From NCBI GenBank assembly GCA_016282015.1, contig JAEEJS010000050.1, positions 1 to 37,944 of the forward strand: 37,944 nucleotides of DNA, written 5' to 3'. The notes under the pieces were generated by a model. That model was not told the origin of the DNA and did no database searches. It was given only the letters and a program-made list of their open reading frames with translations. Both the position numbers and the translations under genes were made by a program. This document shows, one piece after another, positions 1 through 6,370 of this stretch. Source of the stretch: Bacteroidales bacterium. GTDB taxonomy: Bacteria; Bacteroidota; Bacteroidia; Bacteroidales; F082. The first letter of the stretch is position 1. Each line of letters opens with the position of its first letter.

Positions 1-854
1 CCGCCGCCGCCGCCGGGGCCGCCGGTGCCGATGTTGTTGGCAAAGCCGCCGCCGCCGCCGGCACCGCCGCCGCCACCGCCAGACGCAGAAATCTGGTTCC
101 CCGGGTCTTCGGCAGCGTTATAACCCCGGTTGCCGCCAGTGCCGCCAGTGCCGGCACTGCCTCCCGTGACATTTACGCTGATGCTCATATTCACATAGAG
201 TGTGCCCATGCTGCCAGCGGTAGCGCCGGCAGAGCCCGCAGAACCGGCAACGCCTAAATTCGTACCCTCGTCAGAATCACGGTTTGCCGCACCGCCAGCG
301 CCGCCGTTGCCGCCGTTGCCGCCATGTGTGCCGATGCCCGCACCGGCGCCGCCGCCGCCGTTGCCGCCAGCACCGCCCGAACCGGGCTGGCAATAGTGGT
401 TATATTCAAAGTTTGAGTTGTCTCCGTTGCCGCCATTGCCGCCGTTGGCAGCATTGCCGCCCGTGGCATTCACCGTACCGCTACCGATGAGGCAGAGCGT
501 GTTGCCCTCGGTCAATTCGATACCGGCACCGCCACCCGTGGTTCCGCTGGCATTGGCTCCCGTGCAGGTCAGCGTCGTGCCGGAGGTGATGTAAAGATAC
601 ACCGTGCCCCGGATGGTCAGGCCGCTGCCGCCAACGTTGCTGTTGGTGAAGCTGAGATTTGAATTGACATAATAGTACGTGGTGTTACCCGTGCTACCTA
701 GCGTATGCCCCGAGGTGGAGCCTGAATTAATGGCTGTCCAGTCGCCTGAGGTGGTCTGCGTCAGTGCATAAACTTCCTCCCAACTGTTTTGTGCCAATGC
801 TCCTTGTGCAAATGCGCACAACAGAGCGATAATCAGTAAAAGTTTTTTAGTCAT
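1..854 (-). CDS. Secreted glycine-rich repeat protein, 3' end missing
   Basis: Open frame of 284 codons with no stop before the left edge, so the C-terminus lies outside the window. The start MTKKLLLIIALL begins a signal peptide that probably ends at ALA|QNSW, the Ala-Gln type cleavage common in Bacteroidota. About 100 residues rich in Ser, Thr and Asn follow, with beta-strand-like hydrophobic patches. From about residue 130 the protein is mostly Gly, Ala and Asn (GGNGGNGG, GGGGGGAGGGGG), encoded largely by GGC codons, so the DNA is far more GC-rich than its surroundings. The function is unknown. A surface or adhesin-like protein exported by T9SS is a guess, because the sorting domain, if any, is off-window. 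It lies 17 bases after the membrane protein gene and may share its transcript. Confidence 0.85.
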   Translation of the reverse strand, partial: MTKKLLLIIALLCAFAQGALAQNSWEEVYALTQTTSGDWTAINSGSTSGHTLGSTGNTTYYYVNSNLSFTNSNVGGSGLTIRGTVYLYITSGTTLTCTGANASGTTGGGAGIELTEGNTLCLIGSGTVNATGGNAANGGNGGNGDNSNFEYNHYCQPGSGGAGGNGGGGAGAGIGTHGGNGGNGGAGGAANRDSDEGTNLGVAGSAGSAGATAGSMGTLYVNMSISVNVTGGSAGTGGTGGNRGYNAAEDPGNQISASGGGGGGAGGGGGFANNIGTGGPGGGG

Positions 855-871
855 ATCGTAGTTTTTAAATT

Positions 872-1444
872 TTAATATCGTTTTGATAAGTTACTTTCTT
901 CCGTTTCCGACACGAAACAGGCTACCAAACCGTAGGTGATGGTCGGACGAATCCATATTTCAGTGAGCATATATGGTGTGTATCCGTCAGCGGGCTCAAG
1001 ATAGATGTCTAAGTTGTAGAGCGCGGCTATTATCATATCGATAACACAAATCATCCACAGGTTGCTCTTGGTGTAGCTCTTCCAGTCTTTTCGTGAATAG
1101 AAATAAGTGAGCATGAGCAGCAACACTACCGCGAGAACTAGACATATAAGTCGCAGAGAATTAAAAGCCAGCGGTGGTGCAAAAAGGATATCGCGCATCA
1201 AAATCGTCACGCCTAAACATACCGAGCACCAGTAATTGAACTGATCAGGCTTCAGTCTGTTAAAGAAATACATCCACATCATTACCAGACAGGTCAAATA
1301 AAACAGGTTGAGTACCAATTCAGGCCATGTCTCATTCAATCCAAAATGAAAAACACCGTAGAGCATGACGCATACCGACAGTATTCCAGCCAATCCGGTA
1401 ATTACGATGTCGAAAATCTGACGTCTTTCGTTAAATCTAATCAT
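872..1444 (-). CDS. Multi-pass inner-membrane protein of unknown function
   Basis: A 190-residue protein that I do not recognise. It has five or six hydrophobic segments, near residues 15-33, 41-61, 70-90, 98-117, 128-146 and possibly 165-180, separated by short charged loops. It shows no lipobox, cleavable signal or catalytic motif. The ATG at 1444 gives MIRFNERRQ, a basic start typical of a cytoplasmic N-terminus. A good promoter lies about 130 bases upstream, leaving a long leader with a perfect hairpin at 1501-1522. The gene is followed 17 bases later by the glycine-rich secreted protein and preceded by a membrane-anchored AraC regulator. It could be an accessory or partner of either; that is inference from position only. 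Confidence 0.75.
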   Translation of the reverse strand: MIRFNERRQIFDIVITGLAGILSVCVMLYGVFHFGLNETWPELVLNLFYLTCLVMMWMYFFNRLKPDQFNYWCSVCLGVTILMRDILFAPPLAFNSLRLICLVLAVVLLLMLTYFYSRKDWKSYTKSNLWMICVIDMIIAALYNLDIYLEPADGYTPYMLTEIWIRPTITYGLVACFVSETEESNLSKRY

Positions 1445-1500
1445 GGTGCGAATAGTTAATAATTATTAAGTTAGTTTTAGTTAGTCGATAAGTAAGCAAC

Positions 1501-1522
1501 TTTGCCGTCGGTTGACGGCAAA
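1501..1522 (-). promoter_or_regulatory. Perfect 9-bp hairpin in the leader of the membrane protein gene
   Basis: TTTGCCGTC (1501-1509) and GACGGCAAA (1514-1522) are perfectly complementary around a 4-base loop. It lies in the inferred untranslated leader, about 55 bases before the start codon, with no T-run after it on either strand. That makes it a leader structure or a small dispersed palindrome rather than a simple terminator. Confidence 0.6.
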
Positions 1523-1582
1523 GCGCCCGGAAATTTATTCCCGTCAATAATGATGTTAGTGAGTTGTGTGTGTTCTAAAATG

Positions 1583-1614
1583 CAAAGATAGCCAATTATC
1601 TTCAAATGTCAAAA
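1583..1614 (-). promoter_or_regulatory. Bacteroidota-type promoter for the membrane protein gene
   Basis: On the minus strand a TTTTG box (1610-1614) is followed after 19 bases by TATCTTTG (1583-1590), matching the -33/-7 pattern with TAnnTTTG. The start of transcription would fall near 1577. Confidence 0.6.
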
Positions 1615-1638
1615 CCCCGAATGCCGACAGCATTCAGG
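1611..1638 (-). terminator. Probable terminator of the AraC-type gene
   Basis: On the minus strand CCTGAATGC and GCATTCGGG form a 9-bp stem (one G-U pair) with a 5-base loop, followed by GTTTTG. The T-run is short, so termination may be weak. The Ts also make up the -33 box of the next promoter. Confidence 0.45.
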
Positions 1639-1696
1639 TTTTGCATATTTTGCAAATTTTTGCAAATTTTGAAACAAAAATTGCAAATTTTGAAAG
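1639..1696 (-). repeat. Helically phased TTTGC motif array
   Basis: The motif GCAAA (TTTGC on the minus strand) starts at 1652, 1662 and 1683, with a variant GCATA at 1643, giving spacings of 9, 10 and 21 bases, close to whole helical turns. On the minus strand TTTCAAAATTTGCAA occurs twice exactly 21 bases apart. The array lies just upstream of the 1583-1614 promoter and next to an AraC-family gene, so a regulator-binding site is plausible. It could instead be AT-rich low-complexity sequence. Confidence 0.5.
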
Positions 1697-1708
1697 TCGG
1701 GGAGTCTG

Positions 1709-2779
1709 TTATTTGTCAGTTTCACGCATCCAAGCAGTCACAGATTGGCCCATTCGCTGCTTAAAAGCAAGGCTGAAAGTGCTGTAACTGCGGTAGCCGC
1801 TGTCGCTGGCCAGTTGCTGTGCCGTGACTTGTTGACGGGCGGCAACAGACTCATGATAGAGATTTACGAAATGGTTGATGCGCAGATTGTTGATATAAGC
1901 ATTGTAAGTGATACCTTGACGTGAGAAATACTGGCTTAGATAATACCTGTTGGTGCCAATGGCCTGAGCCAGCTGTTGAAGGGTTAGGTCATGCTGTAAG
2001 TAGAGCAGTGTGCCAACGCAGCGCTCATCCAACAGTTGTTCTAAATTGGAGGGTATGTTCACCGGCTGCTGCTCAACAGGTGAGTTTTCCAACTGCGGCA
2101 GCGTCTCGACACGCCACAGCAGCAGGCCGAATAGAGGTATTTCAGTGATTTGAACGATATAGCTGATGGTTATGTTGTCGCCATCGAATCCATAAGTGAT
2201 GATCAACAGCAGTATGACAATTACCATCACATGGCTGTACAACACCTCCTTATGTTCCAAATCGGCATAATTGTCGCGCAGCCAGCGCCCATATTTCTTA
2301 ACAGCAAATACCATGTAAATAGTAAAGGCCAAATACACCAACAATACGTATAATATTGCCATGTTAAAGAAATAATGATCGGGATAGGCCACGTTAAGTC
2401 CCAGAAAAACTGCGTATGGTATAATTGCCAAAACTATAGGCCAAACGGAACGCTCGCGGTCTTGGAGCATGGCAAGCAGAGTGCCGGGAATGGTGGTCAT
2501 CAGCCCCACACAGTCGAGAGTGGCTAAAAGCATACAACCCACAGAATTGATATTGCCTGAATATATATAGAACAACAGCCACCATATATGACCCAAAAAC
2601 GTTAAGGCAAAAAATGCCGCAGCCCAACGGCGAAGGCGTATAGGTGTATTGATGCCGGCGGCGAAAGCATTGCACTTGCGCAGCCAAAGGTAGAGGAAAG
2701 CTATAAGAGCCGCAACCGAGGCGCCGCCATACACAATGAAATATACTATAAACCCGGCATTTGTATTCTCTAAATCCAT
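1709..2779 (-). CDS. Membrane-anchored AraC-family transcriptional regulator
   Basis: A 356-residue protein in two parts. The first ~230 residues hold about seven hydrophobic helices, resembling a 7TM sensor. The C-terminal ~110 residues form an AraC-type double helix-turn-helix domain (LTLQQLAQAIGTNRYYLSQYF, then the second helix pair at SGYRSYSTFSLAFKQRMG). It probably senses a membrane-borne or periplasmic signal and acts on DNA near the membrane. The start at 2779 (MDLEN) is chosen over an ATG at 2815 because the likely -7 box covers 2813-2820, so a transcript would begin below 2815. The probable target is its own neighbourhood, including the phased motif array downstream. The fold assignment is secure; ligand and regulon are unknown. 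Confidence 0.85.
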   Translation of the reverse strand: MDLENTNAGFIVYFIVYGGASVAALIAFLYLWLRKCNAFAAGINTPIRLRRWAAAFFALTFLGHIWWLLFYIYSGNINSVGCMLLATLDCVGLMTTIPGTLLAMLQDRERSVWPIVLAIIPYAVFLGLNVAYPDHYFFNMAILYVLLVYLAFTIYMVFAVKKYGRWLRDNYADLEHKEVLYSHVMVIVILLLIITYGFDGDNITISYIVQITEIPLFGLLLWRVETLPQLENSPVEQQPVNIPSNLEQLLDERCVGTLLYLQHDLTLQQLAQAIGTNRYYLSQYFSRQGITYNAYINNLRINHFVNLYHESVAARQQVTAQQLASDSGYRSYSTFSLAFKQRMGQSVTAWMRETDK

Positions 2780-2812
2780 TGCTTCAAACTTTAAAATGGT
2801 CTTTTGAAGACG

Positions 2813-2845
2813 CAAAAGTAGTAAAAAGTTTGCTGTTTTTCCAAA
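2813..2845 (-). promoter_or_regulatory. Promoter of the AraC-type gene
   Basis: On the minus strand TTTG (2842-2845) is followed after 21 bases by TACTTTTG (2813-2820), a perfect TAnnTTTG. It is interleaved with the oppositely oriented gpmA promoter. Confidence 0.6.
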
Positions 2846-2862
2846 AAAAATAATTATTTTTG
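2829..2862 (+). promoter_or_regulatory. Promoter of gpmA
   Basis: TTTG (2829-2832) is followed after 22 bases by TATTTTTG (2855-2862). Transcription would begin about 20 bases before the gpmA ATG. The -33 box of the divergent AraC promoter lies inside its spacer. Confidence 0.6.
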
Positions 2863-2887
2863 CAACCTATCTCAACATATAAGTACT

Positions 2888-3634
2888 ATGAAAAAGTTGA
2901 TATTGGTTCGCCACGGCGAAAGTGAATGGAACAAACTTAACCTATTTACAGGTTGGACAAATGTCGATTTGTCGGAAAAAGGCATACAAGAAGCCAAAGA
3001 TGCCGGTAAAGCCTTGAAAGACGGAGGTTACAAACCTCAGATATGCTTCACATCTTACCTCAAGAGAGCTGTCAAGACTCTCAACAACATACTCGATGTG
3101 ATGGACATGGACTGGCTGCCGGTTTATAAGACTTGGCGCCTCAATGAGAAGAGCTACGGCCAACTGCAGGGCTTGAACAAAGTTGACATGGCCAAGAAAT
3201 ATGGCGAGGAACAGGTTTTGAAGTGGCGCCGCTGCTTCGACGTTCAGCCACCGGCGTTGGCTATGGACGACCCAAAGAGCCCACGTCAGGATCCGCGTTA
3301 CGCCGAGCTCACCGACGAACAGATTCCGCTCACCGAGTCACTGAAAGACACCATCGCACGTCTTATGCCATATTATAAAGAGGTGATTCTCAAGGCATTC
3401 GAAGACCATGACGAGGTTATGGTGGTGGCCCACGGCAACAGCTTGCGCGGCATAGTGAAAGAACTCAAAGGCATGGGCGAGGATGAAATCATCAAGTTCA
3501 ACATCCCTACAGCTATTCCTTACGTCTTCGAGTTTGACGACCACATGAAGCTGCAGAAAGACTTCTTCCTCGGCGACCCGGACGAGATTGCCAAGAAGAT
3601 GCAAAGCGTTGCCAACCAAGGTAAGGCAAAATAA
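2888..3634 (+). CDS. gpmA: 2,3-bisphosphoglycerate-dependent phosphoglycerate mutase
   Basis: A 248-residue enzyme that interconverts 3- and 2-phosphoglycerate in cytoplasmic glycolysis and gluconeogenesis. The phosphohistidine motif LVRHGES is at residues 6-12, with His9 as the residue phosphorylated in this family. The FTGWTNVDLSEKG stretch, the LNEKSYGQLQG loop and the second active-site histidine in VVAHGNSLRG are all present. Length is normal for the dimeric cofactor-dependent type. It is the first gene of a probable three-gene unit with the TatD-like gene (18 bases later) and tcdA. The ATG at 2888 has no Shine-Dalgarno sequence, as is common in this phylum. Assignment is near certain. 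Confidence 0.96.
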   Translation: MKKLILVRHGESEWNKLNLFTGWTNVDLSEKGIQEAKDAGKALKDGGYKPQICFTSYLKRAVKTLNNILDVMDMDWLPVYKTWRLNEKSYGQLQGLNKVDMAKKYGEEQVLKWRRCFDVQPPALAMDDPKSPRQDPRYAELTDEQIPLTESLKDTIARLMPYYKEVILKAFEDHDEVMVVAHGNSLRGIVKELKGMGEDEIIKFNIPTAIPYVFEFDDHMKLQKDFFLGDPDEIAKKMQSVANQGKAK

Positions 3635-3652
3635 GTTTTTAGTAGCCCTCAG

Positions 3653-4288
3653 ATGTTTGTCGACATCCATACACATATTGACAATCAATCTGTTATAAGG
3701 ATTGTTGACGAGTGTGGCGAAAAGATTTTGACAACAGTAGGAGTACATCCATGGGAAGTGGAGTCGGTGGAGGAAGCCTCGACTCCACTTCCTTGCGCTT
3801 CGGTCGAAATGACAGCTGCCGTAGGCGAAGTGGGGCTCGACAAGGCCCACCGCGACACTTTCGAGAAGCAAGTTGAAGTGTTTAGGGCTATGGTAGAGCT
3901 ATCCGAGAGTTATCGTAAGCCTATGATAGTGCATTGTGTAAGGGCTTATTCCGAGCTAATCGCCATGCGGAAGTCGGCCAAGGCCAAGATGCCTTGGGTG
4001 ATTCACGGTTTCAACGGCTCTGTAGAGACCATGCTGCAGCTGCTTAGGCACGACATGTACATCTCTCTGGGCGAAGTGCTGTACCGTAACGAGCCAAAAG
4101 CCGCGGAAATACTGAAAAATCTTCCTGTGGAGAGGCTGTTTTTGGAGACCGACGTCTCCGGCAGAAACATTAAGGACGTTTACGCAAAGGCAGCGACTTT
4201 GATAGAATGCGAAGTAGATTTTTTATGCAAACAGATTTTTGAGAATTATGGACGATTGGAAACAACGAACGGAAATACTGGTAGGTAA
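3653..4288 (+). CDS. TatD-family metal-dependent hydrolase
   Basis: A 211-residue TIM-barrel hydrolase of the TatD type, with metal-binding HTH (His6, His8), VGEVGLDK (Glu59), IVHCVRAYSEL, VIHGFNG and the late LETDVSG aspartate. TatD relatives are metal-dependent 3'-5' nucleases or phosphoesterases, but this is a short, divergent form like others in Bacteroidota, so the substrate is uncertain. Residues 34-54, between the HPW and GEVGLD motifs, are encoded by a 12-bp inverted repeat plus what looks like half of the dispersed GTCGAAATGACG element. The last 41 bases overlap the start of tcdA, suggesting translational coupling. Confidence 0.88.
   Translation: MFVDIHTHIDNQSVIRIVDECGEKILTTVGVHPWEVESVEEASTPLPCASVEMTAAVGEVGLDKAHRDTFEKQVEVFRAMVELSESYRKPMIVHCVRAYSELIAMRKSAKAKMPWVIHGFNGSVETMLQLLRHDMYISLGEVLYRNEPKAAEILKNLPVERLFLETDVSGRNIKDVYAKAATLIECEVDFLCKQIFENYGRLETTNGNTGR
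3754..3815. repeat. In-frame inverted repeat plus half dispersed element inside the TatD-like gene
   Basis: GGAAGTGGAGTC (3754-3765) and GACTCCACTTCC (3781-3792) are a perfect 12-bp inverted repeat with a 15-base loop. Directly after it, CGCTTCGGTCGAAATGAC resembles the right arm of the repeats at 19841-19952 and 21366-21454. The reading frame passes through unbroken. Confidence 0.7.
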
Positions 4289-4985
4289 AGACGGAGTGGA
4301 GAGTCTGGCCGCAGCCCATGTTTTGGTGGTAGGGCTCGGCGGCGTAGGTGCCTACGCCGCCGAACAGCTGGCCCGTGCCGGCGTCGGTGAGATGACCATA
4401 GTCGACAGCGACACCGTCAGCGTGACCAACAAAAACCGACAGCTGTTGGCATTGGACAGCACCGTGGGACGCTACAAGACCGAAGTCATGGCCGAACGCA
4501 TACGCGACATCAACCCCGACATCAAGCTGCACGTGCTCACCCAGTATCTCAAAGACCAATCCATAATCGATTTGATGGAGCAAAAGTTCGACTTCGTGGT
4601 CGATGCCATCGACACCATGGCACCTAAGGTGTTTCTGCTGTATTACGCAGTGCAAAACCATCAGAACATAGTCAGCTGCATGGGCGCCGGAGGCAAGTAC
4701 GACCCTACCAAAATAGAGATCTGCGACATGTCGAAGTCGTACAACTGCCGCCTCGCCTTCTACATCCGCAAGCGCCTGCACCGACTGGGCATACGCGAAG
4801 GCATCACCGTGGTGTTCTCACCCGAGAAGGTGGCCGACGACGCCTTCATAGTTGAAGACGAGCAGCAACAAAACAAAATCGCCACGGTTGGCACTGTATC
4901 ATACATGCCGGCCGTGTTCGGATGCTTCTGCGCATCGTACGTTATCAACCAACTACTAGGAAAACAAAATCGTGTTTCTTCCTGA
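4248..4985 (+). CDS. tcdA: tRNA threonylcarbamoyladenosine dehydratase (ThiF/E1-like)
   Basis: A 245-residue ATP-dependent E1-like enzyme that in characterised relatives cyclises t6A at tRNA position 37 to ct6A. The Rossmann motif VVGLGGVGAYAAEQLARAG, the DSDTVSVTNKNRQ segment, the ALDSTVGRYK loop and DAIDTMAPK are diagnostic for the TcdA/CsdL branch of the ThiF family. I start it at the ATG at 4248 (MDDWKQRTEIL); an in-frame TTG at 4239 would add three residues. It overlaps the upstream gene by 41 bases. Its 3' end overlaps the end of the convergent zinc-ribbon gene, also by 41 bases, leaving no room for a terminator outside coding sequence. Confidence 0.92.
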   Translation: MDDWKQRTEILVGKDGVESLAAAHVLVVGLGGVGAYAAEQLARAGVGEMTIVDSDTVSVTNKNRQLLALDSTVGRYKTEVMAERIRDINPDIKLHVLTQYLKDQSIIDLMEQKFDFVVDAIDTMAPKVFLLYYAVQNHQNIVSCMGAGGKYDPTKIEICDMSKSYNCRLAFYIRKRLHRLGIREGITVVFSPEKVADDAFIVEDEQQQNKIATVGTVSYMPAVFGCFCASYVINQLLGKQNRVSS

Positions 4986-5703
4986 CCTCTTTCTCGATGT
5001 TCGCTATGTAGTGCGTGCGTCTCGGAATAGTGTCAAGTATTTTCTGAGCCTCGTCGTACTCTCTCATCTCACGATATAACTCTATGATTTCCAGAATGGA
5101 AGCTTCATATTCCTCATCATCCGGAGTGTATCGGCCTTTCACCAGCAGTAACAAGGCTTTCATATTCTCCAAATAATCGTCGTGGTATTTCTTGAAAAGA
5201 CGACGGCCTTCTATCTGTTTGCGACGGTTCTTGCGCCAGACGTTGAAACTCATCTTTCCAGACAACAGATAAGGCAGATGCATCTGATAGTTGTTGCGCA
5301 CCAAATCGTTGTAGGCCCACCACATCAGACGACGGACGTATATCTCCTTGTCCTTGTCGTCCTTAATGACTTTAAGAAATTGTTTGTAATGATTCACCAA
5401 AGCCAGACGCCCTTCGTTGCTGTTGAAATGTATGCCGTAAAAGCGCCAGTGGTTCCAAGTGTAATACGGCACTGTAGGTTTTACAGGTGTCACCATAGGT
5501 TCCTTAAACTCTTCCACCCAAAACCAATGGCTGCACGAAGGACAGACTATGACTTTCTGAGGTTCGGTTATATAATTGTCGTTCAACGTCTTACCATCAG
5601 AATACAAGGTGGACTTGTTGACCAGCTCCGACCTTACGATATGGCCCTCAAGCCAAGCATCGCATCGCGGGCACTGCAGATAGAATGTGTCGAACTTAAT
5701 CAT
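4945..5703 (-). CDS. Zinc-ribbon protein of unknown function
   Basis: A 252-residue cytoplasmic protein. Two CxxC knuckles, C11-P-R-C14 and C54-P-S-C57, make a probable N-terminal zinc ribbon. The rest is helical and rich in Arg, Lys and Tyr, with a repeat-like C-terminus (residues ~190-240: ILEIIELYREMREYDEAQKI) that could be a TPR-type hairpin. I cannot assign a function. The ATG at 5703 is preferred to an ATG at 5748 because the latter lies inside rnhA. The gene starts 13 bases after rnhA and is probably the last gene of the mutA-mutB-rnhA transcript. Confidence 0.8.
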   Translation of the reverse strand: MIKFDTFYLQCPRCDAWLEGHIVRSELVNKSTLYSDGKTLNDNYITEPQKVIVCPSCSHWFWVEEFKEPMVTPVKPTVPYYTWNHWRFYGIHFNSNEGRLALVNHYKQFLKVIKDDKDKEIYVRRLMWWAYNDLVRNNYQMHLPYLLSGKMSFNVWRKNRRKQIEGRRLFKKYHDDYLENMKALLLLVKGRYTPDDEEYEASILEIIELYREMREYDEAQKILDTIPRRTHYIANIEKEVRKKHDFVFLVVG

Positions 5704-5716
5704 AACCTGTGTCTTA

Positions 5717-6370
5717 CTATTTTCTGCCGAAATCTGCCGGTATCTCACCCCAGATCTCGGTTCTCCATTTGTATATCGGCACCCTGAAGGTGTTGTCGTG
5801 AAGCCATTTCTCGGCTCTTTTTACCACCTCGAAGAGATATTTGTTCTTTTCATTCTCAACGAGTTTAGTCTTGCAGACACCCTCCGCCACCCATTTCTGA
5901 CCGTTAACCGAGTCGGAATAAATGGGGATGTTGATGCGTTTTTTCTGCTGCCATGCCAGGCAATGCACTATTGCGAGAAACTCCCCTATGTTGTTGGTGC
6001 CGTATTCGAAGAGAGGGCTTTTGAACAACTCCTCCCCTGTCTCAACATAAACACCGCGATACTCCATTTTGCCGGGGTTTCCCGAGCATGCAGCATCGAC
6101 GGCAATGGCGTTGGGCTCAGGCTTTGGACTGCCTTCCGGCAGTGACCGCCAAGACTCTGGCGTCTTGGCAGCAGACGGATTCCCATCCGTCTCCAAAGCG
6201 GTTTTTCCGAAATCAGGCTCGTTTTTAAACGCCGATTCGGCGGATTCTCTGGTGGGAAATCCTTTGTATCTCGCACCAGGGAATCCTTCCACCTGCAGAC
6301 GGCATTCTTCCCAAGAGTTGAAAACGCCTATCTGCCGGCCTGTCCAAACCGTATAAAATTTGTTTTTCAA
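5717..6370 (-). CDS. rnhA: Ribonuclease H with N-terminal hybrid-binding domain
   Basis: A 217-residue RNase H1-type enzyme that cuts RNA in RNA-DNA hybrids. The N-terminal domain (residues 3-48, FYTVWTGRQIGVFNSWEEC and YKGFPTRESAESAF) is the caulimovirus-type hybrid-binding domain. The catalytic domain shows D92 (VDAACSGNPG), E130 (NNIGEFLAI), D153 (YSDSVNGQ) and a late D213, the expected DEDD set. Between them, residues ~53-86 form a Pro/Ser-rich linker encoded by three consecutive palindromes. The start codon is TTG at 6370, directly after the mutB stop codon; no ATG exists before residue 102, and this start restores the full first domain. Translation is probably coupled to mutB. Confidence 0.93.
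   Translation of the reverse strand: MKNKFYTVWTGRQIGVFNSWEECRLQVEGFPGARYKGFPTRESAESAFKNEPDFGKTALETDGNPSAAKTPESWRSLPEGSPKPEPNAIAVDAACSGNPGKMEYRGVYVETGEELFKSPLFEYGTNNIGEFLAIVHCLAWQQKKRINIPIYSDSVNGQKWVAEGVCKTKLVENEKNKYLFEVVKRAEKWLHDNTFRVPIYKWRTEIWGEIPADFGRK
6128..6192. repeat. Three tandem palindromes inside rnhA
   Basis: Three hairpins follow each other: ACTGCC/GGCAGT (6128-6143, loop TTCC), GCCAAGAC/GTCTTGGC (6148-6169, loop of 6) and AGACGGAT/ATCCGTCT (6173-6192, loop TCCC). All arms are perfect. Together they encode the linker between the two domains of the RNase H without breaking the frame. Confidence 0.8.

Larger units (their letters stand above)
1445..1708. other. Intergenic control region between the AraC gene and the membrane protein gene
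   Basis: These 264 bases hold, from right to left in the minus-strand direction, an AT-rich array of TTTGC motifs (1639-1696), a hairpin followed by Ts (1611-1638), a promoter (1583-1614), and a long leader with a hairpin (1501-1522). The short plus-strand frame across it does not look like a gene. Confidence 0.6.

Noticed and set aside
254..490. Short open frames on both strands in the GC-rich left end
   Set aside because: By-products of the GGC/GCC repeats of the glycine-rich gene, whose own frame carries a signal peptide and extends without a stop.
1566..1787. 73-residue plus-strand open frame in the AraC intergenic region
   Set aside because: Runs across a promoter, a terminator-like hairpin and an AT-rich array and into the antisense of the AraC gene; no protein-like features.
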